A stretch of 64,000 nucleotides of DNA from Rhabdobacter roseus (lineage in GTDB: Bacteria > Bacteroidota > Bacteroidia > Cytophagales > Spirosomataceae), in assembly GCF_014202275.1 (NCBI RefSeq), contig NZ_JACHGF010000015.1, forward strand, positions 54,237 through 118,236, written 5' to 3'. The notes under the pieces were generated by a model. It did not search any database. It was not told where the DNA came from and worked only from the letters and a program-made list of their open reading frames with translations. Of this stretch, positions 37,525 to 46,221 are shown one piece after another. The position numbers and the translations under genes were made by a program. Each line of letters opens with the position of its first letter. Within the stretch, counting starts at the first letter, position 1.

Positions 37525-38151
37525 ATGGAAAAGGAAGAAAAAAATTATACGGGTATTATTCCTGGGCAAGAGGAAGGCTCCATCATCACCGCTGAGAGCC
37601 ACGTTGAAACTGAAGACACGGAGCTGGCCCAAGCCTTGTTCAATACGGCCAAGGAGCGCCTGCTGGACGTAAACAACTGGCAGCACGTAGCCGGAGAGCT
37701 GCTGGCCCGCTTTCAGCTGACCGACGCCGCAGGCCGGGAAGTACCTAGTCCCGTTCAGGAGGGTTATCGCTTCAAGCTGGATATTCCCGGTCCTGGTACC
37801 GAGGCCGGCGAAGGCTACGATTGGGTAGAAGTAGAAGCCGTGGAAACCTTTGACACCGCCGATATTGAAAGCGTGGCGATTCGGGTCAGGCCAGCATCCA
37901 ACCCACAGACCCCCGAAGAGGAAGTGGCCCATTTTTATTCCGACGAATCCACAAGTACCTTCACCGTTACGCGCGAAAAAAACAAAGTAACGGCGGCCGT
38001 TTATGACCGGAACATCAAGCCCAATACCGACTCCGAGCGCCTGGGCGACAAGCTTCGAAACACCCTGGCTGGCGCGGTAGGGATTGGTATTTTTTCGAAG
38101 GTACAGTGGAAAAACCTCACGGATGGACTCATCCAGGCGGAGGCTACCTAA
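37525..38151 (+). CDS. Hypothetical soluble acidic protein
   Basis: 208 residues, no signal peptide and no membrane segment. Acidic throughout (Glu/Asp-rich N-terminus EEGSIITAESHVETEDTE), then a mixed alpha/beta region (ELAQALFNTAKERLLDVNNW, FQLTDAAGREVPSP, SVAIRVRPASNP, STFTVTREKNKVTAAVYDRN). Composition suggests a cytosolic, stress-type or regulatory protein; no family recognised. Convergent with the MFS gene, whose stop abuts its stop. Confidence 0.7.
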   Translation: MEKEEKNYTGIIPGQEEGSIITAESHVETEDTELAQALFNTAKERLLDVNNWQHVAGELLARFQLTDAAGREVPSPVQEGYRFKLDIPGPGTEAGEGYDWVEVEAVETFDTADIESVAIRVRPASNPQTPEEEVAHFYSDESTSTFTVTREKNKVTAAVYDRNIKPNTDSERLGDKLRNTLAGAVGIGIFSKVQWKNLTDGLIQAEAT

Positions 38152-39360
38152 CTACCCCTGCATGCTAAGCAGGCGGCGCTTTTCGAGGAAGCGTTGCGTC
38201 AGGACCAGCGCCGCACTACCCATGGCACAACCGGCCATAACGCCCGCCGTGGGTAGGGCGGTATGGTTGTGCAGAAGGCTCACCAAGCCCGAAGCCAGCG
38301 CCCCTACCAGCATCTGTAAAAAACCCATGAGCGCCGAGGCACTACCCGCGTAGCGCGTAAAGGGTGCCAGGGCCAGCGCCGTGGCGTTAGGCATGAGAAG
38401 CCCGGCTACGAACAAAAACAGGAACAGCAGCACCAGCAGGGTGTACGTAGGTAGCCCCGGTACCGTAGCCACGATCACCATCAGAAAGCCCAGCACGGCA
38501 ATGGTCAGCGACGCCAGCTCGGCAATGCGGGCGCTGGGCAGGCGGCGCAGCAACAGCCGGTTGACCTGGCTACCCGAAATGTACCCGAATGAGTTGAAGC
38601 AGAAAAACCAGCTGTACTCGGTATTGGAAAAATGAAAAAGCTCCATGTAGATAAACGGCGAGCCCGTGATGTAGGAGAATAGTCCGCCCAGTGTAAAGGC
38701 CCCAGCCAGCCCGTAAATGATAAAGGCGGGCTCTTTTAGGACAATCCAGTAGTCGCGCAGGACGGCTTTGGGCCGCAGGTCTACTGACTTATCCACGCCC
38801 CGGCTCTCGGGCAGCAGGAAGTACACGCCCGTAAACATGAGCGCACTCACCAGCGTCAGGAAACCAAAGATATACCGCCAGCCCAGCGTCTCAACCACCA
38901 GTCCGCCCAGGGTGGGGGCAATCAGCGGCGCTACGCCCATGATGAGCATCAGCGTTGAAAATACTTTAGCGGTTTCGGAAGGAGGGAACAAGTCGCGGAC
39001 AATGGCCCGGCCCACGACCATCCCCGCGCAGCCGCCCAGCGCCAGCATGGCCCGAAAGGCAATGAGCGATTCGATATTGGGTGCCAGCGCGCAGCATATG
39101 GCCGCCGTCACGTACAGCCCTAGCCCAAAGAGCAGGGGTACTTTGCGCCCGTAGCGGTCGATGATGGGGCCGTAGATCAGCTGTCCCACGCTGATACCAA
39201 TGAAGTAGCTGGTCAGCGACAGGCCTACGTCGGCGATGCTGGCCTGGAGGTCTTTGGCAATGGCCGGGAAACCCGGCAGGTACATGTCGATACTGAAAGG
39301 ACCCAGCCCACTGAGAACGCCCAGCAACAGGATGACCTTCTTTAATTCTTTCTTACTCAT
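38152..39360 (-). CDS. MFS efflux transporter (Bcr/CflA-type)
   Basis: 402 residues from ATG 39360; an ATG at 39396 is also in frame. Twelve membrane segments are visible, starting VILLLGVLSGLGPFSIDMYL with the Asp of the drug-efflux motif in TM1, and the MFS loop motif YGPIIDRYGRKVPLLFG between TM2 and TM3, then GGCAGMVVGRAIVRDLF. Bcr/CflA-type transporters export small drugs or metabolites with proton antiport. The substrate cannot be told. First gene of a block of minus-strand genes; its context of VOC, ABM and DinB genes suggests handling of reactive small molecules. Confidence 0.88.
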   Translation of the reverse strand: MSKKELKKVILLLGVLSGLGPFSIDMYLPGFPAIAKDLQASIADVGLSLTSYFIGISVGQLIYGPIIDRYGRKVPLLFGLGLYVTAAICCALAPNIESLIAFRAMLALGGCAGMVVGRAIVRDLFPPSETAKVFSTLMLIMGVAPLIAPTLGGLVVETLGWRYIFGFLTLVSALMFTGVYFLLPESRGVDKSVDLRPKAVLRDYWIVLKEPAFIIYGLAGAFTLGGLFSYITGSPFIYMELFHFSNTEYSWFFCFNSFGYISGSQVNRLLLRRLPSARIAELASLTIAVLGFLMVIVATVPGLPTYTLLVLLFLFLFVAGLLMPNATALALAPFTRYAGSASALMGFLQMLVGALASGLVSLLHNHTALPTAGVMAGCAMGSAALVLTQRFLEKRRLLSMQG

Positions 39361-39458
39361 GCGGCATTTTTCAAAAAATAGATCAACAATGGGCAAGATC
39401 TTTTTCCGTTAGAAACAGAAGGATCTTGGGTTATATTTGGATTATTCAAATGTATTGG

Positions 39459-39848
39459 CTAGGCTTCGTATAGTTCTAAGGGTAGCCCGTCCGGATCGGC
39501 AAAAAACGTAAATCGTTTCTGCGTATGAGCGTCTACCCGAATGGGTTCGGTAGGTACTTGCTTCGTTTGCAGAAAAGCCACGGCTTCGTCGAGGTCGGTC
39601 ACGGAAAAAGCCAAATGACGCAGTCCCCGGGCTTCGGGCTGGGAGACGCGTTCGGGAGGGTTTGGAAAGGAGAACAGCTCGATGAGGTACTGCCCGTTCA
39701 GGGCCAGGTCCAGCTTGTAGGACTGCCGGGCTTCGCGGTACACTTCCTGCACTACGCTAAACCCCAGCACTTCGGTGTAGAAAGCTTTGGAGCGCTCGTA
39801 ATCAGCGCAGATGATGGCAATGTGGTGTACGTGTGTTAACTGTAACAT
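39459..39848 (-). CDS. VOC protein, GloA2/YaeR-like
   Basis: 129 residues. VOC fold with metal-position residues: VHHIAIICADYERSKAFYTE (His about 8), YLIELFSFPNP (Glu about 56), LRHLAFSVTDLDEAVAFLQ (His about 76) and GLPLELYEA (Glu about 127). This order matches the YaeR/GloA2 group of glyoxalase I-like proteins. Possible role in detoxifying methylglyoxal or a related aldehyde. About 100 bases upstream of the MFS gene on the same strand. Confidence 0.85.
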   Translation of the reverse strand: MLQLTHVHHIAIICADYERSKAFYTEVLGFSVVQEVYREARQSYKLDLALNGQYLIELFSFPNPPERVSQPEARGLRHLAFSVTDLDEAVAFLQTKQVPTEPIRVDAHTQKRFTFFADPDGLPLELYEA

Positions 39849-39973
39849 GCGGTTGGCCCATGACCCGCGCGGCAGCGTGCTACCGTGGAGGTACTTTACG
39901 TAATTCCTGAATTGGTGGCATCAAAGTACCTATCCGGAAAGCAAGAAAGGAGCCGATAAGGGGGAGGTACTTG

Positions 39974-40486
39974 TCAGCGCTGGTTTTTTACGTTCAGGTC
40001 TACGCCTGCGTAAAATCCAAGATCTTTGTTTTTCAATAGCTTCGTCCAGAAGGCAATTTGGCCGGTATGGTACGAGTAGTGTTCCACCACGTGCATGATG
40101 ATCCCAATTCCCGATAGTTCATACCCTTGTACCCAACGTCTGGCGAGTAAATTTTGTTCGTCACTATTTTGGATAATTACGAGAGCTTCGTGAACGGTCG
40201 CCGTTAGCGCCGCCAGCAGCTCTGCCTTCGTCGGGCCACCCTGGGCGGCAAATTCTTCGTCGCGGGTGCGGACGTCGGGCTGGCCGCCCAGGCCCGAAAT
40301 AGCGTACTGCCGGATGTTGCCGCACAGGTGAAGGACCAGGTTGCCCATACTGTTGGAGGCGGCGTTGGGTCGAAGCCACACCTCTTCTTCATGTAGCTCC
40401 GCCAGGCAGGCAGCGATGCGCGGCGTGTTTTCGTTCATCCGGTACGCGGCTTGTTCAAGCAATTCCGTTTGCCAGTCGTTCATCAT
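39974..40486 (-). CDS. DinB-family protein
   Basis: 170 residues (starts MMNDW; the second Met at 40483 is also usable). Four-helix DinB/YfiT-like bundle: ELLEQAAYRMNENTPRIAAC, SNSMGNLVLHLCGNIRQY with the first metal His, and IIMHVVEHYSYHTGQIAFWT with two further His, giving the three-His site typical of the fold (DUF1572-like). Members are metal-dependent thiol transferases or of unknown role. Part of a cluster with ABM and VOC genes. Confidence 0.88.
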   Translation of the reverse strand: MMNDWQTELLEQAAYRMNENTPRIAACLAELHEEEVWLRPNAASNSMGNLVLHLCGNIRQYAISGLGGQPDVRTRDEEFAAQGGPTKAELLAALTATVHEALVIIQNSDEQNLLARRWVQGYELSGIGIIMHVVEHYSYHTGQIAFWTKLLKNKDLGFYAGVDLNVKNQR

Positions 40487-40502
40487 TTTTTACATAAAGG
40501 GT

Positions 40503-40838
40503 TTAATCGGAAAAATCGTCCGCTTCGAAGCCGTAGTCGCGCTCCACGTAGCAGATGCGGGTTTTGTAGGCCCGGTACCATTGGTCGCGTCCCTGGGCTT
40601 GGGCCAGGGCGTGTTCGGTATTTCGTTTCCAGTTTCGGATGGCCTCCAGGCTTTCCCAATAGGAAACCGTGATGCCCAGGCCGTCGCGGGCGCTTTCGTG
40701 GCCCAGGTACCCCGGCTGCTGCTGCGCCAGCTCCACCATCCGGTCGCTGGTGGGGCCGTAGTGGTTGTCGATGGACGTACGCAGGCTGGTAAAAATAACG
40801 GCGTAGTAAGGAGGCGGCGGAGTTTGGGCAATGGCCAT
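40503..40838 (-). CDS. Antibiotic biosynthesis monooxygenase-domain protein
   Basis: 111 residues. Ferredoxin-like ABM fold: PYYAVIFTSLRTSIDNHYGP, AQQQPGYLGHESAR, GLGITVSYWESLEAIRNWKR and NTEHALAQAQGRDQWYRAYK, ending CYVERDYGFE. It matches the single-domain YqjZ-like subgroup of unclear substrate. Cofactor-free oxidation or a simple dimeric binding role is possible. Only 16 bases from the DinB gene, so probably co-transcribed. Confidence 0.85.
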   Translation of the reverse strand: MAIAQTPPPPYYAVIFTSLRTSIDNHYGPTSDRMVELAQQQPGYLGHESARDGLGITVSYWESLEAIRNWKRNTEHALAQAQGRDQWYRAYKTRICYVERDYGFEADDFSD

Positions 40839-40873
40839 GGGGATGTAGTTTAGTTTGACCGTACCAAAAGTAC

Positions 40874-41410
40874 CTATTTCCAGTGGGGCCTTTCGATACG
40901 GTAAATATACACATCCAGGTCCGACCAGCGCGTTTGTTTTTCGCGTTGGAGCCCATTCTTTTCGGCTACTCGTTGCGAATTGACGTTGCGTACGTCGATG
41001 ATCGAAATCACCGAGTCGGCAAGGTACCTACTAAAGGCCAGGTCGATGAACAGGCGGGCGGCCTCGGGCGCGTAGCCCTGGCCCCAGTACTTCCGGAAAA
41101 CGTGGTACCCTACTTCGAGTTCCGCGACGCCATCTACCTCCTGCGCCAGCAGCCCACACTGCCCGACGAACGCCCCGGTGGTTTTCTCCAAAAGTACCTG
41201 CATGCCAAACCTGCCTTCGCGGTAGCGCGTCAGCTGCCGCTCGATCCAGCGCTCGGCCCGCTCCGCGTACGAGGCCGAGCCCGCGTCGGGAAAAAGCGCT
41301 ACGGCTTCCGGGTCCTTGAAAAAGTCGGCCCAGGGTACTTGGTCGGCGGGCGTCACGAAGCGCGTGCGCAGGCGCGGAGATTCTAGCTGGTCGGGGTAGG
41401 GGAGGTACAT
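40874..41410 (-). CDS. GNAT acetyltransferase (RimJ/RimL-type)
   Basis: 178 residues from ATG 41410 (MYLPYPDQLESPRLRTRFVT); an ATG at 41503 would add a hydrophobic extension that the family lacks. Acetyl-CoA-binding loop RKYWGQGYAPEAARLFIDLA (motif A, about 115-134), then ISIIDVRNVNSQRVAEKNGL, the RimJ/RimL-type signature. It probably acetylates a protein N-terminus, amino sugar or small amine. In the same minus-strand cluster as the ABM and DinB genes. Confidence 0.88.
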   Translation of the reverse strand: MYLPYPDQLESPRLRTRFVTPADQVPWADFFKDPEAVALFPDAGSASYAERAERWIERQLTRYREGRFGMQVLLEKTTGAFVGQCGLLAQEVDGVAELEVGYHVFRKYWGQGYAPEAARLFIDLAFSRYLADSVISIIDVRNVNSQRVAEKNGLQREKQTRWSDLDVYIYRIERPHWK

Positions 41411-41544
41411 ACGGGGAGTAAGGTTTAGGGCCAGGCCAAGAAAAGTACCTAAGGACAGTAGAATAAGCCAGCGCGACTTCGTGGCGGGCGGGTAAGTACC
41501 CACACAGCGTAGTACGTGTGGCGCCTTTAGCCCTACTGGATTTT

Positions 41545-43212
41545 CTACGCCTTCGATGGCGAGGCAGGAATATAAATAGTAAAAGTGGCGCCCTGGCCAG
41601 GTTCGCCCTTTGCCTGGATCATGCCGTTGTGATTTTCTACGATTTTCTTGACAATGGCCAGCCCGATACCGGTTCCGAGGTAGCGTTCCTGGGCGTGAAG
41701 CCGCTGGAATACTTCAAATATTTTTTCACTGTACTCCTGCTCAAAACCGATTCCGTTGTCGGAAATGCGGATGCAGCAATACTCCCTTTCGGGGGCTAGT
41801 TTTTCGGGGCCAAGGGTGCTGCCCTGCCCCTTTTCACTGGTAATGGTGATGTGAGGAGCCAGCGTACTTTTTGAAAATTTAAGGGCATTGCTCAGCAGAT
41901 TATAGATCAGCTGTCGGAATTGAAAAGGAATGACGGAGACCTCGCCCAAATTCAGTACCTCCACGGTAGCCTGTTTCTCCAGCAGCTCTTCCTGCAGATC
42001 CTCCCTTACTTGCTCCACGATGGAGCCCAGGTTGATGGTCTTGAATTTCCGCTCTTCGGTGTTGGTGCGCGAATACGCCAGCAGGTCCTCGATGAGTGTT
42101 TGCATTCTTTTGGCGGCCTTTTGCATCCGCTGAAACTTATCTTTCCCGTCCTCCGTCAAATTCGGGTACTCCTGATCCAGGATGCGGGTGGAGAAGGTTT
42201 GGATTTTGCGGAGGGGCTCCTGCAAATCGTGGCTGGAAATGTAAGCAAAGGATTGAAGCTCTTTGTTCATCGCCAGGAGCTCCGCGTTTTTTTGTTCCAA
42301 TTCCCACGTGCGATCTCTAACCTGTTTTTCCAGCTCTTCCGAAAACAGTTTTTGCTCGTGAATGTCCATGCAGGCCCCGATGTACCCCACAAAGTCCCCG
42401 CTGGGAGTCAGGCGCGGAGCCCCGCTGTCGGCTAGCCAGCGGTAAGTGCCGTCGTGCCTGCGGAGGCGGTATTCCATGTAAAACGCCTCGCGCTTGTCAA
42501 AGAAAGAAGAATAAATCCCTACGCACTTTTCCAGGTCGTCGGGATGTACGCCTTCCAGCCAGCCGCTACCGCTTTCCTGCTCCATGGCCCGGCCCGTAAA
42601 ACGGAGCCAGGCTTTGTTGAAGAAGTTACACAACCTATCCGTGCCCGACATCCAGATGAGCGCCGGGGCGCTATCAGCCACCTGCCGGAAACGCTCCTCA
42701 CTTTCTTCGATTCGTTTTAGTGTATTGATTTTGTCGGTTGTCTCGTGGCAGGTCACCAATACCCCGGCCACCGCGTCAGACTCGTCCCTTACGGGGCTAT
42801 AGCTGAACGTCCAATACACATCTTCCATACCGCCGTTGCGATAAATAGGGATCAACTGATCCTCCCGCCAGATCGCTTCTCCGCCCTCCAGTACCTGGTC
42901 GATCAGGGGATGAATGGTGTCCCAGATTTCGGGCCAGGCTTCGTGGGCCCGCTTGCCCAGGATGGCCGGATGCTTGCCTCGGTCTCCGAGGCTAGGGCGA
43001 TAGGCATCATTGTAGAAGCAGATCAACTCCTGGCCCCACCACAAAAACATAGGAAACCGGGTGTTCAAAAGGATACTAAGGGTAGTTCGCAGGAGCTGAG
43101 GCCACTGGGCTACGGGCCCCACGGGGGTTTGGCTCCAGTCTTTGTTCCGAGTCAGCGCTCCCATTTCGCCCCCACCCGCCAAAAAGCGCATTTCGTTCGT
43201 TTCAAGACTCAT
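41545..43212 (-). CDS. PAS-PAS histidine kinase
   Basis: 555 residues, no membrane segment, so cytoplasmic. First PAS-like domain at about 40-150 (LLNTRFPMFLWWGQELICFY), second PAS/PAC at about 172-290 (FRQVADSAPALIWMSGTDRL, YRLRRHDGTYRWLADSG). A coiled coil leads to HisKA with the phosphoacceptor His in ISSHDLQEPLRKIQTF and the ATPase domain with NLLSNALKFSKST, RISDNGIGFEQEYS and LGTGIGLAIVKKIVENHNG. The kinase core is close to that of the 18608-20845 gene. The stop of the adjacent regulator lies 23 bases upstream, so the two are an operon. Confidence 0.92.
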   Translation of the reverse strand: MSLETNEMRFLAGGGEMGALTRNKDWSQTPVGPVAQWPQLLRTTLSILLNTRFPMFLWWGQELICFYNDAYRPSLGDRGKHPAILGKRAHEAWPEIWDTIHPLIDQVLEGGEAIWREDQLIPIYRNGGMEDVYWTFSYSPVRDESDAVAGVLVTCHETTDKINTLKRIEESEERFRQVADSAPALIWMSGTDRLCNFFNKAWLRFTGRAMEQESGSGWLEGVHPDDLEKCVGIYSSFFDKREAFYMEYRLRRHDGTYRWLADSGAPRLTPSGDFVGYIGACMDIHEQKLFSEELEKQVRDRTWELEQKNAELLAMNKELQSFAYISSHDLQEPLRKIQTFSTRILDQEYPNLTEDGKDKFQRMQKAAKRMQTLIEDLLAYSRTNTEERKFKTINLGSIVEQVREDLQEELLEKQATVEVLNLGEVSVIPFQFRQLIYNLLSNALKFSKSTLAPHITITSEKGQGSTLGPEKLAPEREYCCIRISDNGIGFEQEYSEKIFEVFQRLHAQERYLGTGIGLAIVKKIVENHNGMIQAKGEPGQGATFTIYIPASPSKA

Positions 43213-43235
43213 GCCTTCTATTCTTTTTGTATTTT

Positions 43236-43682
43236 TTATACCTTAATAACAAACTGTTCTTTGGCGGGCTGGGCGGGATCTTGTTGAATGTTGAGCGCCA
43301 GGGCCGTATAGATACTTTCCTTGAGCTTGGAGAACTCCCCCGGTTTGCGGATGTAATAATGCGCGCCTTTCTTATACAGTAAATTCACCATTTCCCGATC
43401 CATGGAGGTAGAATAAATGATGACCGGTAGTTTTTTTAAGGCGTCGTTGGCTTTGATTTCGGTCAAGCACTCAAGCCCCGTTTTGCGGGGCATATTCAGG
43501 TCCAGAAACACCAGGTCGGGGAGTGCTTCTTTTCGGTTCGTCAGTAATTCCATGAGTTCAACGCCGTCTTTGACGGTCGTGAGCGTCACCGCAACCGGTA
43601 TTTCTTCCAGCGCTTCTCTGAAGAAAATACAGTCGTCGGCGTCGTCATCAGCCAGTACCAGGTCATGTACACTTTTAGCCAT
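43236..43682 (-). CDS. Single-domain response regulator (Rcp1-type)
   Basis: 148 residues from ATG 43682 (MAKSVHDLVLADDDADD); the open frame reaches 43865 but the family starts here. Receiver only: acidic DDDADDCIFF, phosphoacceptor Asp in VFLDLNMPRKTG, the switch Ser in VIIYSTSMD and Lys in YIRKPGEF. Without an output domain it likely acts through the downstream PAS kinase or another target. Same layout as the regulator/kinase pair at 17015-20845, so the two are paralogous modules. Confidence 0.9.
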   Translation of the reverse strand: MAKSVHDLVLADDDADDCIFFREALEEIPVAVTLTTVKDGVELMELLTNRKEALPDLVFLDLNMPRKTGLECLTEIKANDALKKLPVIIYSTSMDREMVNLLYKKGAHYYIRKPGEFSKLKESIYTALALNIQQDPAQPAKEQFVIKV

Positions 43683-44088
43683 TACGAGGGAGGTTGGAAA
43701 CAAGGGTACTAAGATAGTCCGTTGATCGCAATCAGGTAAGCACAATCTCGTCTTCCTTGGGGAGTAGTAGCTAGCGAAATAAAAGGAAATTTTTTTACTT
43801 ACTGTGCCCGCTATCGAGCGAAAAAATATCCCTTTATATGGCCTGGTATGCTTTGAATGCGTCAAAAGCTACTAAGGTACTTAGTGAAACATCAATTTCC
43901 AAACGGAAAATTTGACCAGTCGGAGTCGATCTTAGGTTTATACTCCTGGTAGTTTTAAGCGCAACGTCAAAGACCCGCCCAGCATCCAAAAGAACTATTT
44001 CGAACCCGGCTGCCACACTACCCCTGCTCCGGAACGTACTATGTAGAAACAAACGAAGGATCAACCGACTTTTTCTTATTAAAGTACC
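43683..44088. other. Intergenic region between divergent units
   Basis: About 400 bases separating the response regulator from the DUF4353 lipoprotein. It holds both promoters presumably; no gene or structured element was recognised. Confidence 0.35.
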
Positions 44089-45642
44089 ATGAAAACGCCC
44101 CCTCTTACTTCTTTACCAACCCAAAGTACCCTGGTGGTGCTCCTGCTTTTTCTGATGGCCACCTGGATGGGCTGCTCCCCAAGTACCCTCGAAGACGTTG
44201 ACCCCGCCACCACGGGTACTTCCGTCGTGATTGATAGTACCACGACCTCGGCGGCAACGCCCGAGGGCAACCAGGGCCGGGCGGCCAACGAAGAAGACCT
44301 CCTGGCCAACTCTACCTTCAGTACCACGGTAACGATCACCTTTGGCAGTACTGTCAGCATTTCCAATCCGCTGGCGGGCAGCGGTGTGGCCATCACCGAA
44401 ACCAACGGCGATGTGGTCATCAACGCCACGGCTACGGGCGTGGCCTACGAGCTGTCAGGTACCTCCACCAACGGCTCCGTGAAAATTTACAGCGACAAGA
44501 AGTTCAAGCTGACTCTCAACGGACTCACCCTCACCAATACCGACGGACCGGCCATCAATATCCAGTCGGGCAAGCGGGTGTTTGTGGTCCTGGCCGACAA
44601 CACCACCAACACCCTCACCGATGGCGCCTCCTACACGGCCAGTGGCAGTGAGGACATGAAAGGTACTTTCTTTAGCGAAGGGCAATTGATCTTCAGCGGC
44701 AACGGTAGCCTGAGCGTCAAAGCCAACTACCGCCACGGCATTTGCAGCGACGACTACGTGCGCGTCATCAGCGGGAATATTACCGTGACGGGCGCGGTGA
44801 AAGATGCCATTCATACCAACGACGCCTTCATCGCCGACGGCGGCACGCTCACCCTCACGGCCTCCGACGACGGCATTCAGTGCGAAGAGGGGTACATGGT
44901 GATCAACGAAGGTACCTTTACCATCAACGTGGCGGGCAAGGGCATCGCCGCTACCTACGATACCGACGCCACCATCGACCCTTACGTGACCGTCAACGGG
45001 GGTACTTTTACCATCAATTCGTCGGGTGGCGAGGGCATCGAAAGCAAGAGTATTCTCACCATCAACAACGGTACCTTCGTCATCAAAACCGCCGACGACG
45101 CCATCAACGCCGGTAAGTTCATCTACATCAACGGCGGCTCCATTTACGCCCACAGTACCTCCAACGACGGCATCGACTCCAACGGCCCGCTCACCATCAC
45201 GGGCGGGCGCGTCGTGGCTGTGGGAGCCAACGCCCCGGAGGCGGGCATCGACTGCGACCGAAGTACCTTCAAAGTGACGGGGGGTACTTTGCTGGGCATC
45301 GGGGGCAGTACCAGCTCGCCCACGGCCAGCGTAAGTACCCAACCGGCGGTGATCCTGGGCGGTGGCTCGGCCAGCCAGGTACTTCACATCCAGGCCAGCG
45401 ACGGCACCGAAGCACTCACCTTCCTGATCCCGAAGAACTACTCGACCCTGCTTTTTTCGAGCCCCAAACTCAAATCCAACCAAACCTACCGCGTCTACAC
45501 CGGCGGGAGCGTAGCCAACGGCCGCGACTTCAACGGCCTGTACCTGAGCGGTACCTACACGGTGGGTACGGTTACCGCCACTAGCTTTACCACCAGCAGT
45601 ATGGTCACGACGGTGGGCGGAAGTACCGGTCCGGGCCGGTAG
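44089..45642 (+). CDS. DUF4353 (carbohydrate-binding-like) lipoprotein
   Basis: 517 residues. Lipoprotein signal with Cys in MATWMGCSPSTLE (about 28). From about 70 the protein is a repetitive Thr/Asn/Gly-rich right-handed beta-helix with turns such as NDAFIADGGTLTLTASDDG, GGTFTINSSGGEGIESK and AGKFIYINGGSIYAHSTSND, which marks the DUF4353 family. It is probably outer-membrane-anchored and binds or scaffolds a surface glycan. Its gene is especially rich in GGTACT/AGTACC words (coding Gly-Thr or Ser-Thr). A perfect terminator follows at 45692. Confidence 0.88.
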   Translation: MKTPPLTSLPTQSTLVVLLLFLMATWMGCSPSTLEDVDPATTGTSVVIDSTTTSAATPEGNQGRAANEEDLLANSTFSTTVTITFGSTVSISNPLAGSGVAITETNGDVVINATATGVAYELSGTSTNGSVKIYSDKKFKLTLNGLTLTNTDGPAINIQSGKRVFVVLADNTTNTLTDGASYTASGSEDMKGTFFSEGQLIFSGNGSLSVKANYRHGICSDDYVRVISGNITVTGAVKDAIHTNDAFIADGGTLTLTASDDGIQCEEGYMVINEGTFTINVAGKGIAATYDTDATIDPYVTVNGGTFTINSSGGEGIESKSILTINNGTFVIKTADDAINAGKFIYINGGSIYAHSTSNDGIDSNGPLTITGGRVVAVGANAPEAGIDCDRSTFKVTGGTLLGIGGSTSSPTASVSTQPAVILGGGSASQVLHIQASDGTEALTFLIPKNYSTLLFSSPKLKSNQTYRVYTGGSVANGRDFNGLYLSGTYTVGTVTATSFTTSSMVTTVGGSTGPGR

Positions 45643-45680
45643 GGTACTTCCAGTAGGAGTACTTCCAGTAGGGTACTTTT
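45640..45680 (+). repeat. Short tandem repeat of the GTAC motif after DUF4353
   Basis: Nearly three copies of a 14-15 base unit (TAGG, one optional A, GTACTTCCAG) in tandem, each carrying GTACTT. This is local copying of a motif-bearing unit in the 3' untranslated region. Confidence 0.75.
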
Positions 45681-45691
45681 GTGTTAGCCTA

Positions 45692-45736
45692 CCGCAGGTA
45701 CCTTGTCGCTTGGACAAGGTACCTGCGGTGTTTTTT
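45692..45736 (+). terminator. Intrinsic terminator with perfect 16-base arms
   Basis: CCGCAGGTACCTTGTC, a five-base loop and GACAAGGTACCTGCGG, followed by TGTTTTTT. Each arm contains one GGTACC. It ends the DUF4353 transcript and shields the BlaI-type regulator downstream. Confidence 0.9.
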
Positions 45737-45799
45737 GGGTAGGTACTTCTGGCTTATCAAAGCCGTCTAGGTAAAAAAGAATAGATAAGTACTTGACTG

Positions 45800-45839
45800 A
45801 TCTACGAAATATTCGTAGATTTACGAAAAAATCGTAGAT
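45800..45839 (+). promoter_or_regulatory. Two BlaI/MecI-type operators before the regulator
   Basis: First dyad ATCTACGAA, ATA, TTCGTAGAT at 45800-45820. Second dyad at 45819-45839 pairs TACGA with TCGTA around AAAAA and shares the outer bases of the first. They abut the GTG start at 45840. Such TACxA...TxGTA dyads are the sites of BlaI-family repressors, so the adjacent repressor probably represses its own operon. Confidence 0.8.
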
Positions 45840-46199
45840 GTGGAAAAGTTAACCCAGCAAGAAGAAGAAGCTATGCAGGCCGTGTGGAAGACGGGCGAAG
45901 GGAACATCAAAACCTTTTTGCAGCAGCTCGACGAGCCGCGCCCGCCGTACACCACGCTGGCTTCTACCGTCAAGAATCTCGAAAAGAAAGGGTACCTGCA
46001 CAGCAGGCTCGTGGGGAACACCCTGTTGTACGCACCCGCCGTGACGGAGGAGGCCTACAAGCAGAAATTTATGGGCCATGTGGTGCGCGATTATTTCGAG
46101 AATTCCTACCAGGAACTGGTGAGTTTTTTTGTGCGAAAAAAGAAAATTTCGACCGAAGAGCTCCGGGATATTATCGACCGCATTGAAGGAAAAAAGTAA
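45840..46199 (+). CDS. BlaI/MecI-family transcriptional repressor
   Basis: 119 residues, GTG start. Winged-helix DNA-binding domain (LTQQEEEAMQAVWKTGEGNI, PRPPYTTLASTVKNLEKKGY) with the family's recognition helix, followed by a dimerisation helix region (YFENSYQELVSFFVRKKKIS, EELRDIIDRIEGKK). Such repressors are removed when the partner sensor protease is activated. It lies 22 bases before the BlaR1-type gene and behind two operators, so autoregulated. Confidence 0.93.
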   Translation: MEKLTQQEEEAMQAVWKTGEGNIKTFLQQLDEPRPPYTTLASTVKNLEKKGYLHSRLVGNTLLYAPAVTEEAYKQKFMGHVVRDYFENSYQELVSFFVRKKKISTEELRDIIDRIEGKK

Positions 46200-46221
46200 G
46201 GTACTTTAACGTCAATCCACC

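Noticed and set aside
44455..45717. 420-codon antisense frame across the DUF4353 gene
   Set aside because: Gly/Val/Asp-biased shadow of a repetitive gene; no homology signature.
45640..45736. Repeats as a CRISPR array
   Set aside because: Units are 14-15 bases with no spacers and no Cas genes; they are tandem motif copies and a terminator.
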